13,519 nt of DNA from DATKBT01 sp035546295 (GTDB taxonomy: Bacteria > Acidobacteriota > Thermoanaerobaculia > Multivoradales > Multivoraceae), in assembly GCA_035546295.1 (NCBI GenBank), contig DATKBT010000160.1:1-13519 (forward strand). The letters are read 5' to 3'. The notes under the pieces were generated by a model that had not been told where the DNA came from, did not search any database, and saw only the letters and a program-made list of their open reading frames with translations. Shown piece after piece: positions 1-6,200 of this stretch. Numbering within the stretch: position 1 is the stretch's first letter; every line of letters begins with the position of its first letter. Position numbers and translations under genes: made by a program.

Positions 1-1
1 G

Positions 2-520
2 CGCGGCGACCGCAAACCGCTCGACCGGCGCCAGGTCCTCTTCCTGGTGTCGTTCGTCGTCCTGCTCGGCGGCGGCTTCACGCTGCTGTCTCTGAACGCC
101 GTCGACCGGCTCTTCGTCGTGCCCTTCACCGGGCTGGTGGCCCAGGCCTCGGGAGTGCTGCTCGACCTGATCGGTCAGGACGTGACGATGCGCGGAACGC
201 AGATCGTGTCGCCGCGGTTCGCAGTCGACATCAAGAACGGCTGCAACGGCCTGGAGACGGTGGCGGTGTTCGGCTCGGCGGTGCTCGCCTTCCCCGCTCC
301 CTGGAAGAAGCGGCTGACCGGCTTCGTCCTCGGCGTGGTGGCGATCCAGGCGATCAACCTGGTTCGCGTGATCGCCCTGTTCCTCACCGGCGCCTACTTT
401 CCGAGCCTGTTCGACAGCGCCCACACCGTGATCTGGCAGACCATCGTCGTCGGCTTCGGCGTCCTCCTCTTCCTGATCTGGGCCAGCCGGCTGCAGACCC
501 GCGCCCCGGCGAGCGCCTGA
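2..520 (+). CDS. xrtH: Exosortase H (XrtH), 5'-truncated by window edge
   Basis: A multi-pass membrane cysteine transpeptidase of the exosortase/archaeosortase family. It is expected to cut and transfer proteins carrying a C-terminal sorting signal (IPTL-type for the XrtH subfamily) at the inner membrane. The frame is open to the left edge. A GTG at 47 could start a 157-aa protein, but the upstream residues (RGDRKPLDRRQVLFLV) look like a genuine cytosolic lead-in, so the start is probably outside the window. Numbering from 47, the family triad is visible: Cys66 in NGCNGLE, Arg107 in NLVRVIALF and His126 in DSAHTVIWQ. Hydrophobic segments lie near residues 1-19, 23-43, 70-86, 90-119 and 130-149. 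The GAYFPSLFDSAH stretch and short length favour XrtH over the longer EpsH-type exosortases. The XrtH subtype is from remembered family features, and no target protein is in the window. Confidence 0.82.
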   Translation, partial: RGDRKPLDRRQVLFLVSFVVLLGGGFTLLSLNAVDRLFVVPFTGLVAQASGVLLDLIGQDVTMRGTQIVSPRFAVDIKNGCNGLETVAVFGSAVLAFPAPWKKRLTGFVLGVVAIQAINLVRVIALFLTGAYFPSLFDSAHTVIWQTIVVGFGVLLFLIWASRLQTRAPASA

Positions 521-550
521 TAGAAGAGCGCGCGGCACTCCGCTCCGCTC

Positions 551-604
551 TCGACTCTTCACGACTCTCTAACTCTCCCAGACGACTCTCCCGGACTCTC
601 CCGG
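551..604. repeat. GACTCT-rich short direct repeats between xrtH and its partner
   Basis: The hexamer GACTCT occurs at 553, 563, 584 and 594, with a variant AACTCT at 571. The last two copies belong to a perfect tandem 10-mer (GACTCTCCCG at 584-593 and 594-603). The tract is strongly pyrimidine-rich on the + strand and ends about 22 bases before the next gene's GTG. It may only be simple-sequence drift; no binding protein is suggested. Confidence 0.5.
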
Positions 605-625
605 CCGCCGATCGTCACGAGGCCC

Positions 626-1216
626 GTGAGCGCGACCCCGCCCAGATTCGAAGTCGGCCGCTTCATCCGCAACCTCCTGTTGTGGATGGCTCCGCTGGCG
701 GTGCTCTGGGTGCTGGCCACGCCCGCCTACAACGTCTTCCTGATGCACGCGGCCGGCAACGCGATCCGGCTCACCGAGGCGCCGAACCGCACGACGATGG
801 TGATGCACGACGCCCACAACGCGCTGGTCTATCGCAACGACCTGCGCGGCAGCACCTCGACCGGGCACGTCTCGTCGATCCGGCTGACCAGCTATCACTT
901 CCCGGTCCTGTTCATGGCCGCGATGTTCCTGGCGGTGCCCGGCCTCGGCGCCAGGCAGCGTCTCGAGCCGCTGGCCTATGCGGTGCTGATCTCGGCGTGC
1001 TTCCACGTCGTCGCAGTGATGTTCCGGCTGAAGTTCATCTACGCGACCCAGCTCGGCGCCTGGAGCGCCGAGCACTACGGCAGCTTCGGCCAGAACTTCT
1101 GGGGGCTCGGCCGCCACCTCCTCGACCTGCCGTTCCGCTTCGCCCTGCCGCTCCTGCTCTGGGCGGTGTTCTTCTTCGACCGCCTGACGCCCGCGATCGC
1201 CGACGACGACTCGTAG
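626..1216 (+). CDS. Exosortase H-associated membrane protein (probable)
   Basis: A 196-aa integral membrane protein encoded 105 bases after xrtH on the same strand. Hydrophobic segments are near residues 16-40, 90-107, 115-134 and 170-190. A polar, probably periplasmic stretch (about 41-88) lies between the first two. It begins at GTG 626; a weak GAGG sits at 619-622, close to the start. No catalytic motif was recognised. Immediate adjacency to exosortase H and this length and topology match what I know as the XrtH-associated membrane protein, a subfamily-specific partner of unproven function, perhaps involved in substrate presentation. The assignment rests mainly on context plus general resemblance and could not be checked by search. 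A different small membrane protein co-transcribed by chance is the alternative. Confidence 0.6.
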   Translation: MSATPPRFEVGRFIRNLLLWMAPLAVLWVLATPAYNVFLMHAAGNAIRLTEAPNRTTMVMHDAHNALVYRNDLRGSTSTGHVSSIRLTSYHFPVLFMAAMFLAVPGLGARQRLEPLAYAVLISACFHVVAVMFRLKFIYATQLGAWSAEHYGSFGQNFWGLGRHLLDLPFRFALPLLLWAVFFFDRLTPAIADDDS

Positions 1217-1400
1217 CCGGCGGCCCTGTCGGCCGATCGCGAGCAGGGGCCGTCGCGGGCTGACGCCGCCTCCTCGCGGCGGCATCGCGCGACCCTCGGC
1301 CGGGACGGAGGCCGGCCGCCACACCGACCCGAAGCGGCGCTAGCATCGACTCCGGAGGGAGCCGGACGATCGCCGCTCCTTCGGCAGGTCGGCTTCCACA
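1217..1400. other. Non-coding stretch upstream of the smc leader
   Basis: No gene is recognised here. A stable GC hairpin (GCCGCC 1265-1270 with GGCGGC 1278-1283, 7-base loop) follows the membrane-protein gene by about 50 bases, but it has no T-tract. A TAGCAT at 1341-1346 could be a -10 element for transcription of the following RNA or smc, with only a poor -35 (GCCACA at 1318-1323, 17-base spacing). A second small hairpin is TCCGG/CCGGA at 1351-1366. Promoter calls here are weak. Confidence 0.3.
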
Positions 1401-1516
1401 TCTTGGGGAGCGGCCAGCGCGTTCCACAACCTCTTGTGGTCTTCGGGCACAGGCTGGTACCTTCGTCCTATCGGTTCCGCCCGCAATGGGCGCTCGACTG
1501 GTGGCGTTTCCCAAGA
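1401..1516 (+). ncRNA. Candidate structured RNA or 5' leader upstream of smc
   Basis: The ends of this 116-base segment pair: 1401-1412 with 1505-1516 gives 12 consecutive pairs including two G-U. After a two-base bulge, 1413-1417 pairs with 1498-1502. Inside are a perfect hairpin, CCACAA/TTGTGG (1424-1429 with 1434-1439, loop CCTC), and two mutually exclusive helices, CGGGC 1444-1448 with GCCCG 1479-1483, or CGCCC 1478-1482 with GGGCG 1488-1492. A long irregular closing stem, a hairpin in a central bubble and an apical stem recall 6S RNA topology, but the segment is much shorter than usual 6S RNA (about 180 nt) and I see no diagnostic sequence. It ends 19 bases before the smc ATG, so a cis-acting leader is equally possible. 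It does not match 5S, SRP or tmRNA hallmarks. Confidence 0.35.
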
Positions 1517-1535
1517 GCACGGACCCTGGGCCCCC

Positions 1536-4500
1536 ATGCTGAAGCTCCAACGTCTCGAGATCTCGGGCTTCAAGTCCTTCCCGGACCCGGTGTCGACCGA
1601 GTTCGCCACCGGCATCACGGCGATCGTCGGGCCCAACGGCTGCGGCAAGTCGAACCTCTCCGAGGCGATCACCTGGGTGCTCGGAGAGCAGAGCGCCAAG
1701 TCGCTGCGCGGCGGCCGCATGGAGGACGTCATCTTCAGCGGCTCCGATCGGCGCAAGCCGCTCGGCATGGCCGAGGTCTCACTCACCCTCGCCACCGACG
1801 AGCCGCTCGAGGAGTCGGTCGACGGCCGGATCACCATCGGCCGGCGCGTCTTCCGCTCCGGCGAGAGCCTCTACCGCCTCAACGACAAGGTGGTCCGCCT
1901 CAAGGACGTCAAGGATCTCCTGATGGACACCGGGCTCGGCATCCGCGCCTACTCGGTGATCGGCCAGGGACAGATCGGCCAGGTGCTGTCGACCAAGCCG
2001 CTCGAGCGCCGCAAGCTGATCGAGGAGGCGGCGGGGGTGACCCGCTACCGCCAGCGCAAGCGCCTCGCCGAGCTCAAGCTCGAGGAGGCGACCGCCAACC
2101 GGATGCGCCTCGACGACATCATCGCCGAAGTCGAGCGGGCGTTGCGCTCGCTCAAGCGCCAGTCGAGCGCGGCGCGCCGCTACAAGAAGCGCCAGCGCGA
2201 GAAGCGCGACGTCCTGCGCCGGGTCCTGGTCGCCCGCTACGCACGGCTGCGCACCGACCTCGACCGCATCGAGCGCGAGCTCGCAGCGGCCGGCGATCGC
2301 GACGCGGCGGCCGTCGCCGGGCTGTCGACCGCCGAGGCCGAGCTCGCGTCGATCCGCCACCAGCTCGACCGGCTCACTGGGGAGCTCGCCGTCCACAACC
2401 GCCGATCGGGCGAGCTCGATGCGCGCATCGAGGGCCGCCAGCAGCTCGTGCGCGGCTCGCGTCGCACTCTCGAGGAGATCGCCGAGCGCCTCGAGAACGG
2501 CGCCCAGCTCGCCGCCCAGCGCGAGCGCGAGCGCGAGTCCTACGTCCTGGCGCTCGAGGCGATCACCGGCCGGCGCGACCAGCTCGCCGGCGAGCGCGAC
2601 CAGGTCGCCGCCGCGGTCACCGAGGGGGAGGCCCGAATCCTGGAGGCCGAGGAGCGGCTGCGCGTCACCGAGGCCGCGGTCGAGTCGGCGCGCTCCGAGC
2701 TGATGGCCTCGCTCGGTCGCATCCAGACTCTCCAGAGCAAGCTCCACCGGACCCAGATCGACCAGGAGAAGGCCCACTACCGGGAGAGCAGGCTGGCCCA
2801 GGAGCGCGAGGCCAAGGAGCGCGAGATCGCCGAGGCGGCGCACGAGCTCGAGGCGGCGAGCACGAGGGTCGGCGCGCTCGAGGACGGGATCGCCGAGAGC
2901 GCCGAGCTCCACGCCGGGCACCGGCGCGAGCTCGACACGCTGCTGCGCCGGGAGGCCGAGGCCAACAAGGCCCGCCAGGAGCTGCGCGAGGAGCAGACCG
3001 AGCTCACCCATCGCCGGGCCCTGCTCGAGGAGCTCGCCGCCGCCGAGGAGGAGCGACGAAGCTCGCTGCGCGACGCGCTCGCCGAGGTCGGCATCGACGA
3101 TGCACCCTTCCTGGACGAGATCGCCGCCGCGCCCGAAGGCTGGGAGGACGGCGTCGACCTGTTCCTCGAGCACCTGGGCGACGCGATCGTCACGCCCGCC
3201 GACGAGGACCCGCTGATGCTGGCGCGCGCGATCGCGGCCGCCGGCATCGAAGGGACGGTGCTGGCTCCGGCCGAAGCCACCGGCGCGGGCGCTCCGGCCG
3301 ACCTGTACGCCCGAGCCCAGCGACCGAAGCGCCCCTCGCGCACCCCGCAGCGTCCGGTGGCGCCGGCTCCCGCGCCGGCCGCGGCGTCCGAGCCGCCGCC
3401 ACCTCGCGGCCTGCTGCGCCGCATCGCCGAGCGGCTCGGGCTGGCGCGCCGCCCGGCAGCTCCCGAGCAGCTCTCGTTGATCGATCGTGCCGAAGAGCGG
3501 GAGCCCGCGCGGGAGCCCGCGCCCGAGCCGCCGCCCGAGGAGCCCGCCGCAGAGCCCCGGCCTCCCGGGCTCGAGCGCCTCGCCGACCGGCTCGGCCTCC
3601 CCGCCGAGCTCGCCGCCGCGCTCCCCCCCGCCTACCTGGTCGAATCTCCCGAGGAGGCGCAGCGCCTCGCCGCCGGCTTCCCCGGGGTCGCCTTCGTCAC
3701 GCGCCAGCGTTTCTGGGCACTGGGCGGAGCGCTGCGCGTGCAGGGCGGCGAGGTGCGACCCGGAACGCTCGGTCGCACCCGCGAGCTCGACGAGATCGAG
3801 GAGGCGCTGCCGCGCATCGAGACCGGGATCGAGTCGCTCGCCGACGACCTCGAAGGGCTGGTCGCGGCGCGCACCGAACGCGCGCGCGACGCCAACCAGC
3901 TCGAGAACCGGCTCGCCGAGCTTCGCCAGCAGCACGCCGTCGCCCAGGCCCGCCGCCAGGACACCGTCAACCGCCGCGAACGGCTCGACGCCGAGCTGCA
4001 GGCGATGGCGGGCGAGCAGCGCGAGATCGCGGAGGAGCTCGAGCGCTGCGGCGCGCTCCAGGCCGAGCTGCAGCAGGAGCTCGAGGGCTGTGAGCGCGAG
4101 CACCGCGAGCTCGAGACCCGATTCGACGCCGCCGAGAGCGAGCTCGCGCAGACGCGCCAACGGCGCGAGGCGGTGCGCACGGAGGGCGCGAGCCGCAAGG
4201 GTCAGCTCCACCTGCTCATCGAGCGCTACGAGGCGCAGGAGCACGAGAACCGCCGGCTCGCCGAGCAGCAGGAAACCGTCGAGCGCGCCCTCGCGCAGTG
4301 GCGCATCGATCGCGCGCGGCTGGAGGAGAAGCGGGTCGAGCTCGAGGCCACCATCTCGACCGCCGAGGAGGAGCTTCGCGCAGCCCTCGAGGCTCAGGGC
4401 GCCGCCGGTCTCGAGCGCCGCGCGACCGAGGAGCAGCTCGGCGCGCGCCGCACCGCCGTCCACCAGGCCGAAGCCCGCGTCGCCGAAGCCCGCGCCGGGC

Positions 4501-5627
4501 GCGAGGCCACTCGCGAGGCGCTCGAGAGCCTGCGCATCGAGCGTGCCGGCAGCGACCGCGAGGCCCAGCACGCGCTCGCCGCCTACCGCGCCGAGTTCAA
4601 GGAGGATCTCCCGGTCGAGCGCATCCCGGGGCTGGCGCCGGTCGTCGCCCCCCGCTTCGGCGCGACCGCGCACGAAGAGCCCAGAGCGGAGCGACCCTCG
4701 AAGCCCAGAGCGGAGCGACCCTCGAAGCACGGAGCGGAGCGACCCTCGAAGCACGGAGCGGAGCGACCCCCGGACCAAGCGGCGGCCGCCACCGAGGGCG
4801 GCATCGTCCTGCTCTGGAACGCCAACCGTGCTCTTCCTCCGGTGCCCGCCGCGGTCATGGAGCCGGAGGACGCGCGGGATGCCGACGAGGACGCCCCGCC
4901 GCGAGCCGCCGAGCCCGACCCGTTCTCCGAGATCGCCTACGACATCGAGTCTCTCGACCAGCTCGAGGAGCGTCTCGCCGACCTCGAGGCGCAGCTCGAA
5001 CGCCTGGGGCCCGTCAACCTGCTGGCCGCCGACGAGCTCGACGAGCAGGAGGAGCGCCACCGCTTTTTGGTCGAGCAGCGCGCCGACGTCCAGCAGTCGA
5101 TCGAGAGCCTGCGCCGCACCATCCGCGAGATCAACCAGACCTCGCACGCGCGCTTCACCGAGACCTTCGCCGTCGTCAACGAGAACTTCGCACGGACCTT
5201 CGCCCGCCTGTTCCGCGGCGGCGAGGCCAGCATGCGCCTGCTCGACGAAGAGGATCCCCTCGAGAGCGGCATCGAGATCGTCGCGCGCCCCCCCGGCAAG
5301 CGGCTCCAGAACATCCAGCTCCTCTCCGGCGGCGAGAAGGCGCTGACCGCGATCGCGCTCCTGTTCGCGCTGTTCCAGGCCAAGCCCTCTCCCTTCTGCA
5401 TCCTCGACGAGGTCGACGCCCCGCTCGACGACGCCAACGTCCTGCGCTTCATCGACCTGCTCGAGGAGATGTCGGCCGAGACGCAGTTCCTGGTCGTCAC
5501 CCACAACAAGCTGACGATGCTGGCGGCCTCGAGCCTCTACGGCGTGACGATGCAGGAGAAGGGCGTGACGACCCTGGTCGGCGTCGAAGTCGACGACCTG
5601 CACCCGCGACAGCAGATCGCGTCGTAG
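1536..5627 (+). CDS. smc: Chromosome segregation ATPase SMC with hinge and arm insertions
   Basis: Encodes a 1363-aa SMC, the ATP-driven DNA-loop/condensation protein that acts as a dimer, normally with ScpA and ScpB (neither gene is in the window). The head motifs are complete: Walker A GPNGCGKS at 32-39, Q-loop Gln144 in SVIGQGQI, signature LLSGGEK at 1262-1268, Walker B CILDEVD with Asp1291/Glu1292, and switch His1323 in THNK. Two coiled-coil arms (about 170-515 and 745-1035, rich in Glu/Arg/Leu) flank a hinge (about 520-740). ATG 1536 is chosen because MLKLQRLEISGFKSF is the canonical SMC N-terminus; an upstream TTG at 1434 in frame would add 34 atypical residues. No clear ribosome binding site precedes it. 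The protein exceeds the usual 1150-1200 aa because of an 80-aa Pro/Ala/Glu-rich segment inside the hinge (about 594-675) and a linker at about 1035-1130. Confidence 0.95.
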   Translation: MLKLQRLEISGFKSFPDPVSTEFATGITAIVGPNGCGKSNLSEAITWVLGEQSAKSLRGGRMEDVIFSGSDRRKPLGMAEVSLTLATDEPLEESVDGRITIGRRVFRSGESLYRLNDKVVRLKDVKDLLMDTGLGIRAYSVIGQGQIGQVLSTKPLERRKLIEEAAGVTRYRQRKRLAELKLEEATANRMRLDDIIAEVERALRSLKRQSSAARRYKKRQREKRDVLRRVLVARYARLRTDLDRIERELAAAGDRDAAAVAGLSTAEAELASIRHQLDRLTGELAVHNRRSGELDARIEGRQQLVRGSRRTLEEIAERLENGAQLAAQRERERESYVLALEAITGRRDQLAGERDQVAAAVTEGEARILEAEERLRVTEAAVESARSELMASLGRIQTLQSKLHRTQIDQEKAHYRESRLAQEREAKEREIAEAAHELEAASTRVGALEDGIAESAELHAGHRRELDTLLRREAEANKARQELREEQTELTHRRALLEELAAAEEERRSSLRDALAEVGIDDAPFLDEIAAAPEGWEDGVDLFLEHLGDAIVTPADEDPLMLARAIAAAGIEGTVLAPAEATGAGAPADLYARAQRPKRPSRTPQRPVAPAPAPAAASEPPPPRGLLRRIAERLGLARRPAAPEQLSLIDRAEEREPAREPAPEPPPEEPAAEPRPPGLERLADRLGLPAELAAALPPAYLVESPEEAQRLAAGFPGVAFVTRQRFWALGGALRVQGGEVRPGTLGRTRELDEIEEALPRIETGIESLADDLEGLVAARTERARDANQLENRLAELRQQHAVAQARRQDTVNRRERLDAELQAMAGEQREIAEELERCGALQAELQQELEGCEREHRELETRFDAAESELAQTRQRREAVRTEGASRKGQLHLLIERYEAQEHENRRLAEQQETVERALAQWRIDRARLEEKRVELEATISTAEEELRAALEAQGAAGLERRATEEQLGARRTAVHQAEARVAEARAGREATREALESLRIERAGSDREAQHALAAYRAEFKEDLPVERIPGLAPVVAPRFGATAHEEPRAERPSKPRAERPSKHGAERPSKHGAERPPDQAAAATEGGIVLLWNANRALPPVPAAVMEPEDARDADEDAPPRAAEPDPFSEIAYDIESLDQLEERLADLEAQLERLGPVNLLAADELDEQEERHRFLVEQRADVQQSIESLRRTIREINQTSHARFTETFAVVNENFARTFARLFRGGEASMRLLDEEDPLESGIEIVARPPGKRLQNIQLLSGGEKALTAIALLFALFQAKPSPFCILDEVDAPLDDANVLRFIDLLEEMSAETQFLVVTHNKLTMLAASSLYGVTMQEKGVTTLVGVEVDDLHPRQQIAS
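3316..3560 (+). other. Proline/alanine/glutamate-rich insertion splitting the SMC hinge
   Basis: Codes for about residues 594-675 of SMC. Before it lies the first hinge half, ending near VLAPAE (about 575-580). After it the second half resumes at PPGLERLADRLG (676 on) and continues to a typical AYLVESPEEAQRLA...FVT...GGALRVQGG pattern. The insert is low-complexity and probably disordered, except for a short amphipathic basic helix (RGLLRRIAERLGLARR). That helix echoes the ERLADRLGLP just after the insert, so a short internal duplication is possible. The edges are approximate. Confidence 0.6.
4680..4775 (+). repeat. Four in-frame 24-bp tandem repeats inside smc
   Basis: Four consecutive 24-base units at 4680-4703, 4704-4727, 4728-4751 and 4752-4775. 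They encode octapeptides PRAERPSK, PRAERPSK, HGAERPSK and HGAERPPD (SMC residues 1049-1080). Units 1 and 2 are identical at DNA level. Unit 3 differs at its first codons, and unit 4 also at its end. The repeats interrupt the C-terminal coiled coil shortly before the conserved LERLGPVNLLAADE segment, in a linker that is otherwise Pro/Ala/acidic. Length is a multiple of three, so copy-number changes would preserve the frame. Confidence 0.93.
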
Positions 5628-5628
5628 C

Positions 5629-5645
5629 GAGCGCTCTCGGCGCTC
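5629..5645 (+). terminator. Hairpin just after smc stop codon, weak terminator candidate
   Basis: GAGCGC (5629-5634) and GCGCTC (5640-5645) form a perfect 6-bp stem with loop TCTCG, starting two bases after the stop codon. A 10-base palindrome CCGAGCTCGG follows at 5655-5664. There is no T-tract, so intrinsic termination is doubtful; it may stabilise the 3' end or assist factor-dependent termination. Confidence 0.25.
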
Positions 5646-5700
5646 CAGGAACCCCCGAGCTCGGTCGGCGGCGTGCATTCATGAAACCTACCGACGAGAT

Positions 5701-5717
5701 ATGAGTATGCTACTCAT
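5701..5717. promoter_or_regulatory. Perfect palindrome upstream of padR, probable autoregulatory operator
   Basis: ATGAGTA (5701-5707) and TACTCAT (5711-5717) form a perfect 7-bp inverted repeat with spacer TGC, 57 bases before the padR ATG. A -10-like TATGCT (5706-5711) or TATGAG (5700-5705) lies within or at the edge of it, so a bound dimer would block RNA polymerase. PadR proteins commonly bind such dyads in their own promoters. The site is AT-rich against a very GC-rich background, which makes chance less likely. No convincing -35 element was found, and binding by this particular PadR is inference. Confidence 0.55.
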
Positions 5718-5774
5718 GATCCTGTCGCTGATATCGTTCCGCCCCGGCCCATCCAATCCGCACCGGCTCCACTG

Positions 5775-6200
5775 ATGCCACCCAGCCGTCGAGAGCGCGC
5801 CGAGGCTCTCCGCCGAGTTGCCGGAGACTCCCCAGGCGAAGGACACGCCCGAGACATCCGCCGCTACCTCCCCCTGAAGCCTCTCGACCTCCAGGTCCTG
5901 CTCCTCCTCGGGACCGGCGCGCACCACGGCTACGCCATCATGAAGGGCGTCGAGGAGCAGTCGCGCGGCGCGGTTCGCCTCGAGGTCGGATCGCTCTATC
6001 GGATGATCGCGCGGCTCGAGCGCAGCGGGCTCGTGACCTCGAGCGAGCCCGCCGGCGAACCGCCCGATCCGCGGCGCGGCCGCGTCTACTCGCTGACCGC
6101 GCTCGGGCGCGAGGTCGCCCGCGCCGAGGTCGAGCGGCTGGAGCAGGTCGTCGACCTGGCTCGCCGATCCCGGCTCGTCGATGGAGCCCAGCGCTCGTGA
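5775..6200 (+). CDS. PadR-family winged-helix transcriptional regulator
   Basis: A 141-aa regulator with a PadR-type winged helix at about residues 33-125. Visible elements are LPLKPLDLQVLLLLGTGAHHGYAI (split around residues 32-54), the recognition-helix region LEVGSLYRMIARLERSGLV (69-87), and the wing with basic residues DPRRGRVYSLTALGREV (98-114). The terminal helix ARAEVERLEQVVDLA fits the dimerisation helix of short, subfamily-2-like PadR proteins. The first 30 residues are charged and poorly conserved, so a later start cannot be excluded; no good ribosome binding site precedes ATG 5775. The gene overlaps the next one by GTGA, so the two are translationally coupled. It most likely represses this permease operon through the palindrome at 5701-5717. 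The effector is unknown. Confidence 0.88.
   Translation: MPPSRRERAEALRRVAGDSPGEGHARDIRRYLPLKPLDLQVLLLLGTGAHHGYAIMKGVEEQSRGAVRLEVGSLYRMIARLERSGLVTSSEPAGEPPDPRRGRVYSLTALGREVARAEVERLEQVVDLARRSRLVDGAQRS

Noticed and set aside
1401..1516. 5S rRNA, SRP RNA or tmRNA at the smc leader
   Set aside because: The length resembles 5S, but the conserved CCGAACTC region is absent; there is no GGAA-capped SRP apical loop and no tRNA-like end for tmRNA.
1434..1535. A TTG-initiated N-terminal extension of SMC
   Set aside because: The 34 extra residues are unlike any SMC N-terminus, overlap the folded RNA segment, and the canonical MLKLQRLEISGFKSF begins at ATG 1536.
1779..5678. A very long open frame on the minus strand opposite smc
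   Set aside because: Leu/Glu/Arg-rich sequence with no domain motif; it is the mirror of a high-GC, coiled-coil gene whose ATPase motifs are unambiguous on the + strand.
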